Counted from the stretch's first letter, positions 8,226-15,416 are shown. The stretch: DNA of 27,997 nt from AEGEAN-183 sp964342745 (GCA_964342745.1 CAYFFW010000019.1:1-27997), one strand, 5' to 3'. The notes: generated by a model from the sequence alone, not told the origin. A program made the numbers and translations.

Positions 8226-8645
8226 CTAACTAGGATTCCTAACTAACTTAACAGTAGAAGTTGCTGTAGCTACTAATTTATCTTTTTGGTAAAGCTCACT
8301 GGCTAGATAAACAATACTCTTTCCTAGCTTCAAGATTCTAGCTATACAGACAAGCTTGCCTGGATGAGATGGCCCTAAGAAACTCACATTTATATCTAAA
8401 GTAGCAGGGTAAAACTCTCCATCAAACAAGGCTATTAAAAGATGAGCCATTGGGGCATCTAACATTCCTGTAACAAAACCTCCTTGTACTATGTGATTTG
8501 CTGAATGACAAAATTCAGGAATTGCTTCAAATTCCATTTCTAATTGAGGAGGTTCCGATTGAAATTTTAAAGCCTTTCCACCAAGAGTCTCTATACAAGG
8601 TGCTTTATTAGAAAGAAGCATTTCCAATTTATCTTTATCACTCAT
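8226..8645 (-). CDS. PaaI-type hot-dog thioesterase
   Basis: 139 residues, one hot-dog domain, predicted to hydrolyse acyl-CoA thioesters. Seen: V-Q-G-G-F-V-T-G-M-L-D-A-P-M-A-H at about 52-67. This matches the H/Q-G-G...D segment of PaaI-like thioesterases, where the Asp is catalytic. The following strands run T-L-D-I-N-V-S-F-L-G and V-A-T-A-T-S-T-V-K. It is convergent with the acyl-CoA dehydrogenase (only two bases between stops) and divergent from the thiamine-diphosphate enzyme. Location among acyl-CoA genes suggests it releases or cleans up CoA esters of the same pathway. The substrate is unknown. The N-terminal 35 residues show no recognised motif. Confidence 0.85.
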   Translation of the reverse strand: MSDKDKLEMLLSNKAPCIETLGGKALKFQSEPPQLEMEFEAIPEFCHSANHIVQGGFVTGMLDAPMAHLLIALFDGEFYPATLDINVSFLGPSHPGKLVCIARILKLGKSIVYLASELYQKDKLVATATSTVKLVRNPS

Positions 8646-8708
8646 GTAAACTGTCCTTTTAAGTTTTAATAAAATAAGTCTAAACTATAAAGAATTAAGG
8701 ATAAATGA

Positions 8709-10256
8709 ATGAATGCTGCAGATGCCCTTCTTAAAACACTAGTGGATAATGGTTTAGAGGTAGTTTTTGCGAACCCGGGTACCTCTGAAATGCATTTAGT
8801 TGCCGCAATTGACCATTACCCTCAAATTAGACCAGTCTTAGGTTTATTTGAAGGAGTAGTAACTGGTGCAGCAGATGGTTACGCAAGAATGTCGGGGAAA
8901 GCTGCTGCAAACCTTTTGCATCTAGGTCCAGGTTTAGGTAATGGGTTTGCAAATATCCATAATGCTAAGAAAGCCAGATCTCCGATGATAAATATTGTTG
9001 GAGACCATGCAACTTATCATCTTAAATATGATGCTCCTCTTACATCAGATTTAGACGGTTTATCAAAATCAAGCTCTGATTGGGTTGAAAGAGTTAAAAG
9101 CCCTGATGAACTTCCTGCTGGAGGCTCCAGAGCTTGGCAAGCAGCCCATAATTTTCCAGGAAAAATTGCAACTCTTATAGTACCCGCTGATTGTGCCTGG
9201 AGTGAAACTGAAGAAAAAGGCAAAGTATTAAAAAGTTTAGGACCAAAAGATATAAATGAAGATTTAGTTAAAGAAGCATATAAAGCCTTGACTGATAAGA
9301 GTAATTGTTTGTTATTCTTAGGTGGCGAATTTTTAGATGAAGAATCTTTATCTTTGGCAGCAAGGATAGCAAGTAAAACTGGGGCTAGGTTAGGAACTGA
9401 AACATTTAGAAAAAGACAAAGAAGAGGGCAAGGCATTCCTATAGTCGAACCTTTGCCCTACTTTGCTGAAATGGCTGAAGAGTTTTTGTCGGGCGTTGAA
9501 AGTATAGTCTTTATTGGCTCTAAACCTCCTGTTTCTTTCTTTGCTTACCCTGGAAAAAGAAGTTATCTCTCTCCAGAAAACTCTAATCTTGTTCAACTAG
9601 CTAGTTTTGAGCATGATGGTAAAAAGGCTTTAGAAGTTTTATGTGAGATGCTCAATGCAGAAAAGATTTCAGAGCAATTCTTACCCACCAAAATATCCAA
9701 AGCACCTTTAAATGGTGAGTTGGATCCTTCCCATGTGGGTTCTTTAATAGGAGAACTTTTACCTGAAGAAGCAATAGTTTCAGATGAAGCGGCGACATCT
9801 GGTTTTGCTGTGTATCCAAACACTTGGCACTCAAAACCCCATGACTGGCTTTCTCTTACAGGAGGCTCTATTGGTCAAGGTCTCCCTTTAGCAACAGGTG
9901 CGGCTATAGCTTGCCCTGATAGACCTGTTATCTGTCTTCATGGAGACGGTGGAGCCATGTATACAATTCAATCTATTTGGACACAAGCTAGAGAGAATTT
10001 AAACGTAACAAATATAATATTTTCAAACAGAGCTTATGCAATCTTACAACTAGAGTTAGAAAGGGTAGGAGCACTACAAACAGGAGATAGAGCTCAATCT
10101 TTATTCTCTCTGGAAAACCCTGAGATTAACTGGAAGTCTTTAGGCCAGTCCTTGGGAGCAGAATCTTTTACCGCACTAACTATAGAAGATTTTAGAAAAG
10201 CTTTTTCTGCTTCTGTCAAAGAACCTGGCCCTTCATTAATTGAAGTTAGATTTTAA
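8709..10256 (+). CDS. Thiamine-diphosphate-dependent enzyme, acetolactate synthase large-subunit-like
   Basis: 515 residues with the three-domain architecture of acetolactate synthase, benzoylformate decarboxylase and relatives. Seen: the N-terminal pyrimidine-binding domain with F-A-N-P-G-T-S-E and the catalytic Glu48 in L-G-L-F-E-G-V, a smaller central domain, and the C-terminal diphosphate-binding domain with G-D-G at 412-414. The second half of the metal/diphosphate motif is N-R-A-Y about 25 residues later. No regulatory small subunit follows, so it is probably not the biosynthetic isoleucine/valine enzyme. Proteins of this size are often annotated as acetolactate synthase without proof, and a decarboxylase or carboligase role is equally possible. 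The start is ATG 8709 with AAGGA upstream. An overlapping in-window ATG at 8705 is out of frame. Its stop touches the 3' end of the minus-strand RNA described next. Confidence 0.9.
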   Translation: MNAADALLKTLVDNGLEVVFANPGTSEMHLVAAIDHYPQIRPVLGLFEGVVTGAADGYARMSGKAAANLLHLGPGLGNGFANIHNAKKARSPMINIVGDHATYHLKYDAPLTSDLDGLSKSSSDWVERVKSPDELPAGGSRAWQAAHNFPGKIATLIVPADCAWSETEEKGKVLKSLGPKDINEDLVKEAYKALTDKSNCLLFLGGEFLDEESLSLAARIASKTGARLGTETFRKRQRRGQGIPIVEPLPYFAEMAEEFLSGVESIVFIGSKPPVSFFAYPGKRSYLSPENSNLVQLASFEHDGKKALEVLCEMLNAEKISEQFLPTKISKAPLNGELDPSHVGSLIGELLPEEAIVSDEAATSGFAVYPNTWHSKPHDWLSLTGGSIGQGLPLATGAAIACPDRPVICLHGDGGAMYTIQSIWTQARENLNVTNIIFSNRAYAILQLELERVGALQTGDRAQSLFSLENPEINWKSLGQSLGAESFTALTIEDFRKAFSASVKEPGPSLIEVRF

Positions 10257-10450
10257 TTTTAGTTGGTGGTAGATGAACTTTCTGCTGCGCCCAACCAAAA
10301 TTTTATAAGTCCATCTACCAAAGAGAGCAGGATACAGAGTAAGTCAGCTTTTGCAGCTAAACATGGGTGAAAACTGCATCCTGCTAAATAATTAGAGGGT
10401 CTTACTTGGAGGTATTTCTTAGGGGAGAAATTGACGCCTCTAACTATCAA
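10255..10450 (-). ncRNA. Candidate structured RNA downstream of tRNA-Pro (family not recognised)
   Basis: Five helices are found by hand (plus coordinates): P1 10437-10447 with 10388-10398 (11 bp); P2 10374-10385 with 10326-10337 (12 bp); P2b 10355-10360 with 10344-10349 (6 bp); P3 10307-10320 with 10267-10280 (14 bp); P4 10291-10302 with 10255-10266 (12 bp). Each contains exactly one non-Watson-Crick pair, and in all five it is G-U on the minus strand but A-C on the plus strand. That argues strongly for a minus-strand transcript. A further hairpin (10414-10419 with 10426-10431) sits inside P1. It does not look to me like 6S, tmRNA, SRP RNA or RNase P RNA. The ends are approximate and no clear U-rich terminator is seen. 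Confidence 0.6.
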
Positions 10451-10455
10451 TATAA

Positions 10456-10466
10456 ATTATATTATA
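10456..10466 (-). promoter_or_regulatory. Tandem -10 elements upstream of the structured RNA
   Basis: Read on the minus strand, two overlapping TATAAT hexamers (complements of 10461-10466 and 10456-10461) lie 9 to 19 bases before the first base of helix P1 at 10447. A start about seven bases downstream would begin the transcript at or just before P1. No convincing -35 is visible. Confidence 0.4.
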
Positions 10467-10493
10467 GTATAGATATTTTGTATAGTAATAAAA

Positions 10494-10570
10494 TGGTCGG
10501 GGCGGCCGGATTTGAACCGGCGACCACTAGACCCCCAGTCTAGTGCGCTACCAAACTGCGCCACGCCCCG
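10494..10570 (-). tRNA. tRNA-Pro (anticodon GGG)
   Basis: A complete 77-base cloverleaf on the minus strand. The acceptor stem CGGGGCG pairs with CGCCCCG, the discriminator is A, and the 3' CCA is encoded. The anticodon arm is C-T-A-G-A, loop C-T-G-G-G-G-G, T-C-T-A-G, giving anticodon GGG for codons CCC/CCU. The T arm contains GGTTCAAATCC. It lies seven bases after the merR stop. The ihfA-merR-tRNA-Pro order is typical of gammaproteobacteria such as Pseudomonas. Confidence 0.97.
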
Positions 10571-10577
10571 TTAGCTC

Positions 10578-10910
10578 TTAAACAATCTGTTTAATTTCTT
10601 CTAGAATATTTTCAAGATCACTGATTAGGCTTTCATGAGAAGAAGATATTTTTTGTACATCTTTGGAGCTCAACCTCTTCTTAGCCCCAGATATAGTCAA
10701 ACCTTCTTCATACAATAGAGATCTAATATGCCTTATTATTAAGATATCTTCTTTCTTGTATGCACGCCTTCTACCCTTCTTAGTATTAGGCTTCAATTGA
10801 TCAAATTCTTTTTCCCAAAATCTTAATGTATGTGATTTAACCATACATAAATTAGAAACTTCACTGATTGAAAAGTACTTCTTATTTGGTATAGCTGGTA
10901 AGTTATTCAC
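10578..10910 (-). CDS. MerR-family transcriptional regulator
   Basis: 110 residues. A MerR winged helix-turn-helix fills the N-terminal two thirds: Y-F-S-I-S-E-V-S (12-19), then the recognition part H-T-L-R-F-W-E-K-E-F, then the wing G-R-R-R-A-Y. A short helical C-terminus follows and probably serves for dimerisation. No Cys cluster or effector domain is present, so it is not a metal sensor. The gene overlaps the end of ihfA by eight bases and is followed by tRNA-Pro, the conserved position of an uncharacterised MerR regulator in many gammaproteobacteria. Its targets are unknown. Co-transcription with the translation and nucleoid genes upstream is likely. Confidence 0.92.
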   Translation of the reverse strand: MNNLPAIPNKKYFSISEVSNLCMVKSHTLRFWEKEFDQLKPNTKKGRRRAYKKEDILIIRHIRSLLYEEGLTISGAKKRLSSKDVQKISSSHESLISDLENILEEIKQIV

Positions 10911-11202
10911 CTTCGATATTAGCTATTCTTTTTCTTAGTCTTTGACCTGCCTTAAAAGAAACAACTTTTCTGGCCGAAATTACTGCCGGATCTCCTGTTT
11001 TAGGGTTTCTTCCTGGTCTTTCCTTTTTATTTAATATTTTAAAATTTCCAAAACCAGAGATTTTCACCTCTTGGTTTTTCTTTAAACTTGTTTTTATTTC
11101 ATTAAAGAAAGCTTCAACAAGTTCCTTTGATTCAATTTTATTAAATCCTAGATTTTTGTGAAGATGATTAACTAAATCTAACTTAGTAATAGTTTTATTC
11201 AT
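10903..11202 (-). CDS. ihfA: Integration host factor subunit alpha
   Basis: 99 residues, the normal length. IHF is a heterodimer (alpha with beta from ihfB, not in this window) that bends DNA sharply and serves in transcription, replication and recombination. Seen: the helical N-terminal half, I-S-G-F-G-N-F, and the DNA-binding beta-arm R-P-G-R-N-P-K-T-G with the intercalating Pro, then F-K-A-G-Q-R-L-R. The start ATG overlaps the stop of pheT by one base (TAATG). pheT-ihfA adjacency is the standard arrangement and supports alpha rather than HU or IHF beta. Confidence 0.96.
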   Translation of the reverse strand: MNKTITKLDLVNHLHKNLGFNKIESKELVEAFFNEIKTSLKKNQEVKISGFGNFKILNKKERPGRNPKTGDPAVISARKVVSFKAGQRLRKRIANIEGE

Positions 11203-13235
11203 TAACTCCTTAATTTAGCATTATATTTTTTAGAAAGGAAAGTTACTAATTGACTAATAATTTTATCGACCTCTATGTCCGTCATTGTTCTATTAGGTGC
11301 TTGCCAATTGAGTGCATAGGTCAAGCTCTTTTTTCCTTCAGGTATGCCTTTTCCTACATAAACATCAAAAAGATTTACATCTCTTATATTATCCCCTGCT
11401 TTTAAAGTTATTGAATCAGTCAATAAATTACTTGCTACATCTTCATCAACAATAAATGACAAATCCCTTTGTGCCATTGGAAAACGGGAATACTTTTTAA
11501 ATTTAAAGTTTCTTTTATTTGAAACCTCATCTACATCAAACTGAAAAAAATTAACTTCACCTTTAATATCTAACTTATCTAGTAATTTAGGATTAACAGA
11601 GCCTATGTGTCCTACTAGCTTCCTGCCTTTATAAATTTGGGCTGTTTTTCCAGGATGTAGATAAGAAATGTTAGCCTTTCTGAAGTCATAAGTAGATGAT
11701 GAGACTAAAATATTTTCTAAGCTGCCTTTTAAATCATAAAAGTCTTGGGGTTTATTTTCTACAGACCAATTCTTTGGCTCTTTATTTCCAGCTATCAAGC
11801 CTCCAATCATCTCTTTTTGGTTTATCTTATCTCCTCTTTCTTTTGAAAAAACTGAACCAATTTCAAAAATCTTTAAGTCTTCTTCGCCATTGTTAAGGTT
11901 AAAAATAAGAGTTTCTAAAAGACCAGGTAATAAGCTAGATCTCATCACATTCATATTCTGCGAGATTGGATTATTTACAAAAATTAATTTTTTCTTAACT
12001 GGCTGTACCATAGAAGCGATAGACTCGCCTATAAATGAGTACGTAATTACTTCATTAAAGCCCATCGACTTTAAAGAATTTCTAGCTAATCTGTACAAAG
12101 AATCAGAATGGCTTCTGGGTTTTCTTTTTAATGGGGTTTCAGGAAGATTGTTATAACCCTCTAATCTTGCAACCTCTTCTATTAGATCCGCCTCAATTTC
12201 AATATCAAACCTCCAAGAGGGTACTTGAACTTTTAAACTCTGACTATTTTTACTAGAGTTCTTAAAGCCGAGAGATTTGAGACTTCTACTAACTGAAGAA
12301 TTATTAAAATCAGTTCCTAGTTGTTTATTTAGATTATCTGTTCTTAACAATATATTATTAGTTTTAGGCATTGAGGCTTTCTTAACAAATTCTTGGATTT
12401 TTGAGAATTCTCCTCCTGCTGAGTTTTGAATCAATGAACTAGCTCTCTTAATTGCAAAAGCTTGAATGTTAAAGTCTACACCTCTTTCAAATCTAGTAGA
12501 TGCGTCTGTTTGAATTGAGAACTTCCTCGCCCTACCTCTAATAACTTCAGGTTTAAAAAAAGCACTTTCAAGATAGATTGATTTTGTTTTTTTTGTGATA
12601 CCAGTATCAAGACCTCCCATTATTCCAGCCAAGGCAACAGATTTTTTTTCATCTGCTATGACAAGGCAATCTTTATTTAATTTGAGTTCATTTTCATCTA
12701 GCAGGGTAATTTTTTCTTTTTGTTTAGCAAACCTAACACTTAAATTCCCTATTAATTTATTGGCATCAAATGCATGCAGAGGTTGTCCTAACTCTAATAA
12801 TACATAATTAGTTATATCTACTATCGCATCTATTGTCTTGATACCACTTATTTCTAATCTCTCTTTAATTAGTGGGGGTGTTTTTGTTTTATTGCAAATA
12901 CCACCAATATATCTACCAATATATTTTGGGGCCTCATCGCACACAGATACATTTATAGGGCTTTTAGAAGAAATTTTTATTTCCTGAATCTTAGGAAGTT
13001 TTAAAGTTAATCCATTTATTGCTGCTAATTCTCTTGAAACTCCCAATATGCTAAAACAATCTCCTCTGTTTGGAGTTAGATCTAGCTTAATAACTGTATC
13101 TCTACCAGTTAATTTCGACTGATAACTCCTATAATTATCAACTTCTAGTCCTAATGAAGTAAGTTGATCACAAAGCTCGTCATCTGAAAGAGTTATTTTT
13201 ATAAATTCTTTTAACCAGTTTTTACTAAATTGCAT
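11202..13235 (-). CDS. pheT: Phenylalanine-tRNA ligase beta subunit lacking the tRNA-binding (B2) domain
   Basis: Large subunit of the alpha2-beta2 phenylalanyl-tRNA synthetase. Only 677 residues, against about 795 in E. coli. The N-terminus M-Q-F-S-K-N-W-L-K-E-F and G-L-E-V-D (about 29-33) is normal. The chain then passes within about 20 residues to L-D-L-T-P-N-R-G-D-C, a motif that normally lies after the EMAP/OB-type tRNA-binding domain. That domain (about 110 residues) is absent. The rest is intact: the B3/B4 editing region with T-N-Y-V-L-L-E-L-G-Q-P, the B5 domain before R-L-E-G-Y, the inactive synthetase core, and the C-terminal anticodon-binding domain from Y-S-R-F-P-M-A-Q-R-D. The reading frame is clean, so this is a real loss, not a sequencing break. 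It lies five bases after pheS. Confidence 0.95.
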   Translation of the reverse strand: MQFSKNWLKEFIKITLSDDELCDQLTSLGLEVDNYRSYQSKLTGRDTVIKLDLTPNRGDCFSILGVSRELAAINGLTLKLPKIQEIKISSKSPINVSVCDEAPKYIGRYIGGICNKTKTPPLIKERLEISGIKTIDAIVDITNYVLLELGQPLHAFDANKLIGNLSVRFAKQKEKITLLDENELKLNKDCLVIADEKKSVALAGIMGGLDTGITKKTKSIYLESAFFKPEVIRGRARKFSIQTDASTRFERGVDFNIQAFAIKRASSLIQNSAGGEFSKIQEFVKKASMPKTNNILLRTDNLNKQLGTDFNNSSVSRSLKSLGFKNSSKNSQSLKVQVPSWRFDIEIEADLIEEVARLEGYNNLPETPLKRKPRSHSDSLYRLARNSLKSMGFNEVITYSFIGESIASMVQPVKKKLIFVNNPISQNMNVMRSSLLPGLLETLIFNLNNGEEDLKIFEIGSVFSKERGDKINQKEMIGGLIAGNKEPKNWSVENKPQDFYDLKGSLENILVSSSTYDFRKANISYLHPGKTAQIYKGRKLVGHIGSVNPKLLDKLDIKGEVNFFQFDVDEVSNKRNFKFKKYSRFPMAQRDLSFIVDEDVASNLLTDSITLKAGDNIRDVNLFDVYVGKGIPEGKKSLTYALNWQAPNRTMTDIEVDKIISQLVTFLSKKYNAKLRS

Positions 13236-13240
13236 AAGGG

Positions 13241-14218
13241 TTATTTAAACTGTTTAAGGAACCTTAGATCATTTTGGAAAAACAACCTTAGGTCTGGGAT
13301 GTTATGTTTAAGCATAGCTATTCTTTCTGGACCCAAACCAAAAGCAAAACCAGAAAATTTCTTAGGGTTTATGCCAGACATTTCTAAGACTTTAGGGTGA
13401 ACCATTCCACAGCCTAAAATTTCTAACCATCCCTTTTTCCATCTTATATCCACTTCGGCTGAAGGCTCAGTGAAAGGAAAATAGGAAGGTCTAAACCTAA
13501 TTTCAATGCTATTACCAAAAAAATCTTTTATGAATTCAGTTAACATTCCTTTTAGAACTGAGAAAGAAGCCCCTTCTTCTATAACTAAACCTTCAATTTG
13601 GTGAAACATTGGAGTATGAGTTAAGTCTGAGTCTTTTCGATAAACTCTTCCTGGACAGATAATTCGAATAGGAGGATCTTCTTTTTCCATAGTTCTAACC
13701 TGCACTGGGGAAGTATGAGTTCTCAAAAGTACTCCATTATCAAGATAAAAAGTATCATGCATATCCTTCGCCGGATGGTCGTCAGGTATATTTAAGGCTT
13801 CAAAATTGTAATATTCTGTTTCTGCTTCTGGTCCAGATCTAATTTCAAACCCCATTGAAATAAAATAGTTAGATATTTCATTTATAGTCAATGTAACAGG
13901 GTGAAGTGTTCCTAGTTCATTTGCTCTTCCAGGTAAAGATATGTCTATTGAATCTTTCTTTAACTTTTCAGTTAAGTCCTTTTCTTTTAGCTCTTCTCTC
14001 TTTAAAGTGAAGATCTGTTCAAGATTATTTTTTAGTTGGTTAAGGGCTTTACCACTCTGTCTTCTTTCTCTTTGAGGTAATGTTCCTAACTTCTTTAAAA
14101 GTAAATTAATTTCTCCATTCTTTCCAAGAAGATCAATATAGGCCTCCTCTAAAGATTTTAAATCTCTTGTACTTTTTAGCTTTGTTTTTGATTTCTTTGA
14201 TAAAGAAGATAAATTCAA
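13241..14218 (-). CDS. pheS: Phenylalanine-tRNA ligase alpha subunit
   Basis: The catalytic small subunit, 325 residues (E. coli 327). It activates Phe and charges tRNA-Phe with PheT. Seen: an N-terminal coiled-coil helix pair, then class II motifs: motif 1 around H-P-V-T-L-T, motif 2 with R-T-H-T-S-P-V-Q and the C-P-G-R-V-Y-R-K-D segment, and motif 3 G-F-A-F-G-L-G-P-E-R near the end. The start is TTG at 14218 with GGAG eight bases upstream. The 72-base gap from rplT contains only a small GTGTC/GACAC hairpin. There is no Phe-rich pheM-like leader peptide, so the E. coli-type attenuation control appears absent. Confidence 0.96.
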   Translation of the reverse strand: MNLSSLSKKSKTKLKSTRDLKSLEEAYIDLLGKNGEINLLLKKLGTLPQRERRQSGKALNQLKNNLEQIFTLKREELKEKDLTEKLKKDSIDISLPGRANELGTLHPVTLTINEISNYFISMGFEIRSGPEAETEYYNFEALNIPDDHPAKDMHDTFYLDNGVLLRTHTSPVQVRTMEKEDPPIRIICPGRVYRKDSDLTHTPMFHQIEGLVIEEGASFSVLKGMLTEFIKDFFGNSIEIRFRPSYFPFTEPSAEVDIRWKKGWLEILGCGMVHPKVLEMSGINPKKFSGFAFGLGPERIAMLKHNIPDLRLFFQNDLRFLKQFK

Positions 14219-14290
14219 TTTGGAGTCTCCACTAACAAAGCATCATTATAGAGAATTAATGTGTCAGTAGGACACTAAGTAAAGAAAAAA

Positions 14291-14650
14291 TTAGGCTGCT
14301 AAACTTATTTTTGCTTGTTCAACTAGAACAGTGAAGCCCTCTTTATCATTAACTGCTATTTCAGCAAGAGCTTTTCTATCTAATTCTATATTTGCTTTCT
14401 TCAGTCCTGCCATCAATTTGCTGTAAGAAATACCATTGTCCCTAGCAGCAGCATTTATTCTTACTATCCATAATGACCTAAAAACTCTCTTTTTTTGTCT
14501 TCTATCTCTATAGGCATACTGACCTGCTCTCATGACAGCCTGTTTTGCTACCTTATAAGTCCTACTCCTAGCTCCTCTATACCCCTTAGCTTTCTTCAGA
14601 ACTTTTTTGTGGCGTTTTTTTATTTGTACGCCTCTTTTTACTCTAGCCAT
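14291..14650 (-). CDS. rplT: 50S ribosomal protein L20
   Basis: 119 residues, essentially the E. coli length. The basic N-terminus (A-R-V-K-R-G-V, then K-G-Y-R-G-A-R-S-R) threads into 23S rRNA, and the globular C-terminus contains W-I-V-R-I-N-A-A-A-R. L20 is needed early in 50S assembly and in E. coli represses the rpmI-rplT message. No such pseudoknot operator was traced here. It lies five bases after rpmI. Confidence 0.97.
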   Translation of the reverse strand: MARVKRGVQIKKRHKKVLKKAKGYRGARSRTYKVAKQAVMRAGQYAYRDRRQKKRVFRSLWIVRINAAARDNGISYSKLMAGLKKANIELDRKALAEIAVNDKEGFTVLVEQAKISLAA

Positions 14651-14655
14651 AGTTT

Positions 14656-14859
14656 TTATTTATTAAAGTCTTTTTTTAACATTCTAGCTACTTTCTTTTG
14701 ATCATCTTTTGAAACGGGTACCGTACCTCTTAATTGTCTCTTATTCTTTGTAGTTCTTTTTGTAAGAATATGACTCTTACCAGATCTCTTTCTTTTTAAA
14801 CCGCTTCCTGTCTTTTTAAATCTTTTACTAGCGCCACTATGTATCTTTAATTTACTCAT
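14656..14859 (-). CDS. rpmI: 50S ribosomal protein L35
   Basis: 67 residues, very basic, with the family pattern K-x-H-S-G-A-S-K-R-F-K and G-K-S-H-I-L-T-K-R. It is a small structural protein of the large ribosomal subunit. It sits between infC (three-base gap) and rplT, the universal order infC-rpmI-rplT, and shares their message. Confidence 0.97.
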   Translation of the reverse strand: MSKLKIHSGASKRFKKTGSGLKRKRSGKSHILTKRTTKNKRQLRGTVPVSKDDQKKVARMLKKDFNK

Positions 14860-14862
14860 ATT

Positions 14863-15402
14863 CTATTTCTTACTTGGAGCCATCATCATAACTAATTGTC
14901 TTCCTTCTAAAGTTGGGAATTGTTCAACACTAGCCATTCCTTCTAAATCTTCCTCGACTCTTTTTAATAGTTCCATTCCTATGTTCTGATGGGCCATCTC
15001 TCTGCCCCTAAACCTCAGTGTAACCTTAGCCTTATTACCATCTTCTAAAAAACCTTTTATCTTATTAACTTTTATCTGGTAATCATTCTCTTCTGTCACT
15101 GGACGGAATTTTATTTCTTTAATCTGAATTCTTTTCTGTTTCTTTCTAGAAGCTGATTTTTGTTTTTTTGAATCAAAGACATGCTTGCCATGATCCATTA
15201 ACTTGCAAACCAAAGGGTCTCCTTCCTTTGCCATCTGAACTAAGTCTAGAGATGCTTCCTTAGCTTTAATTAAAGCTTCATCTAAAGAAACAATCCCTAA
15301 TTGTTCACCTTGATTACCTATTAATCTAATTTGAGCCGCTCTAATCTCTTCATTTATAGGTAAACGTTTAGATCGTTTGCGAAAATTATTACCTGTAGCT
15401 AT
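14863..15402 (-). CDS. infC: Translation initiation factor IF-3, AUA start
   Basis: IF-3 binds the 30S subunit, checks the start codon and keeps subunits apart. An ATG at 15234 would give only 123 residues and lose most of the N-terminal domain. The upstream in-frame codons encode the missing part (L-P-I-N-E-E-I-R-A-A-Q-I-R-L, then G-E-Q-L-G-I-V-S-L). They lead back to ATA at 15402 with AAGGAG six bases upstream, giving 179 residues (E. coli 180). The C-terminal domain is normal (I-K-F-R-P, and R-F-R-G-R-E-M). infC genes are known for AUU-type starts that IF-3 itself discriminates against, giving feedback control. AUA would serve the same purpose. thrS ends 14 bases upstream. Confidence 0.95.
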   Translation of the reverse strand: MATGNNFRKRSKRLPINEEIRAAQIRLIGNQGEQLGIVSLDEALIKAKEASLDLVQMAKEGDPLVCKLMDHGKHVFDSKKQKSASRKKQKRIQIKEIKFRPVTEENDYQIKVNKIKGFLEDGNKAKVTLRFRGREMAHQNIGMELLKRVEEDLEGMASVEQFPTLEGRQLVMMMAPSKK

Positions 15403-15416
15403 TTGTTTCTCCTTTA

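Noticed and set aside
8221..8250. Dyad TAGGATTCCTA between the convergent dehydrogenase and thioesterase genes, considered as a terminator
   Set aside because: The stem is short (five bases with almost no loop), there is no T-run, and it overlaps the coding end of the thioesterase gene.
9017..9834. Several minus-strand open frames of 60-139 codons inside the thiamine-diphosphate enzyme gene
   Set aside because: They are shadows of a strongly conserved gene in the opposite strand and lack ribosome sites or recognisable motifs.
10281..10302. Integron attC-like element suggested by GCCCAAC and GTTGG near tRNA-Pro
   Set aside because: The second core site does not fit the attC consensus and no integrase or cassette genes are present. 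The pairing is better explained by helix P4.
10259..10450. 63-residue open frame on the minus strand in the gap after tRNA-Pro
   Set aside because: It starts with TTG, has no ribosome site, and lies across the helices of the structured RNA. The composition is Cys- and Ser-rich like a chance frame.
10494..10570. tRNA-Pro as an integration site for a mobile element
   Set aside because: No direct repeat of the tRNA 3' end, no integrase and no shift in gene content beside it were seen.
14245..14273. Possible separate promoter for pheS (TATAAT on the minus strand at 14245-14250)
   Set aside because: No usable -35 at 15-19 bases spacing. The operon promoter upstream of thrS is sufficient.
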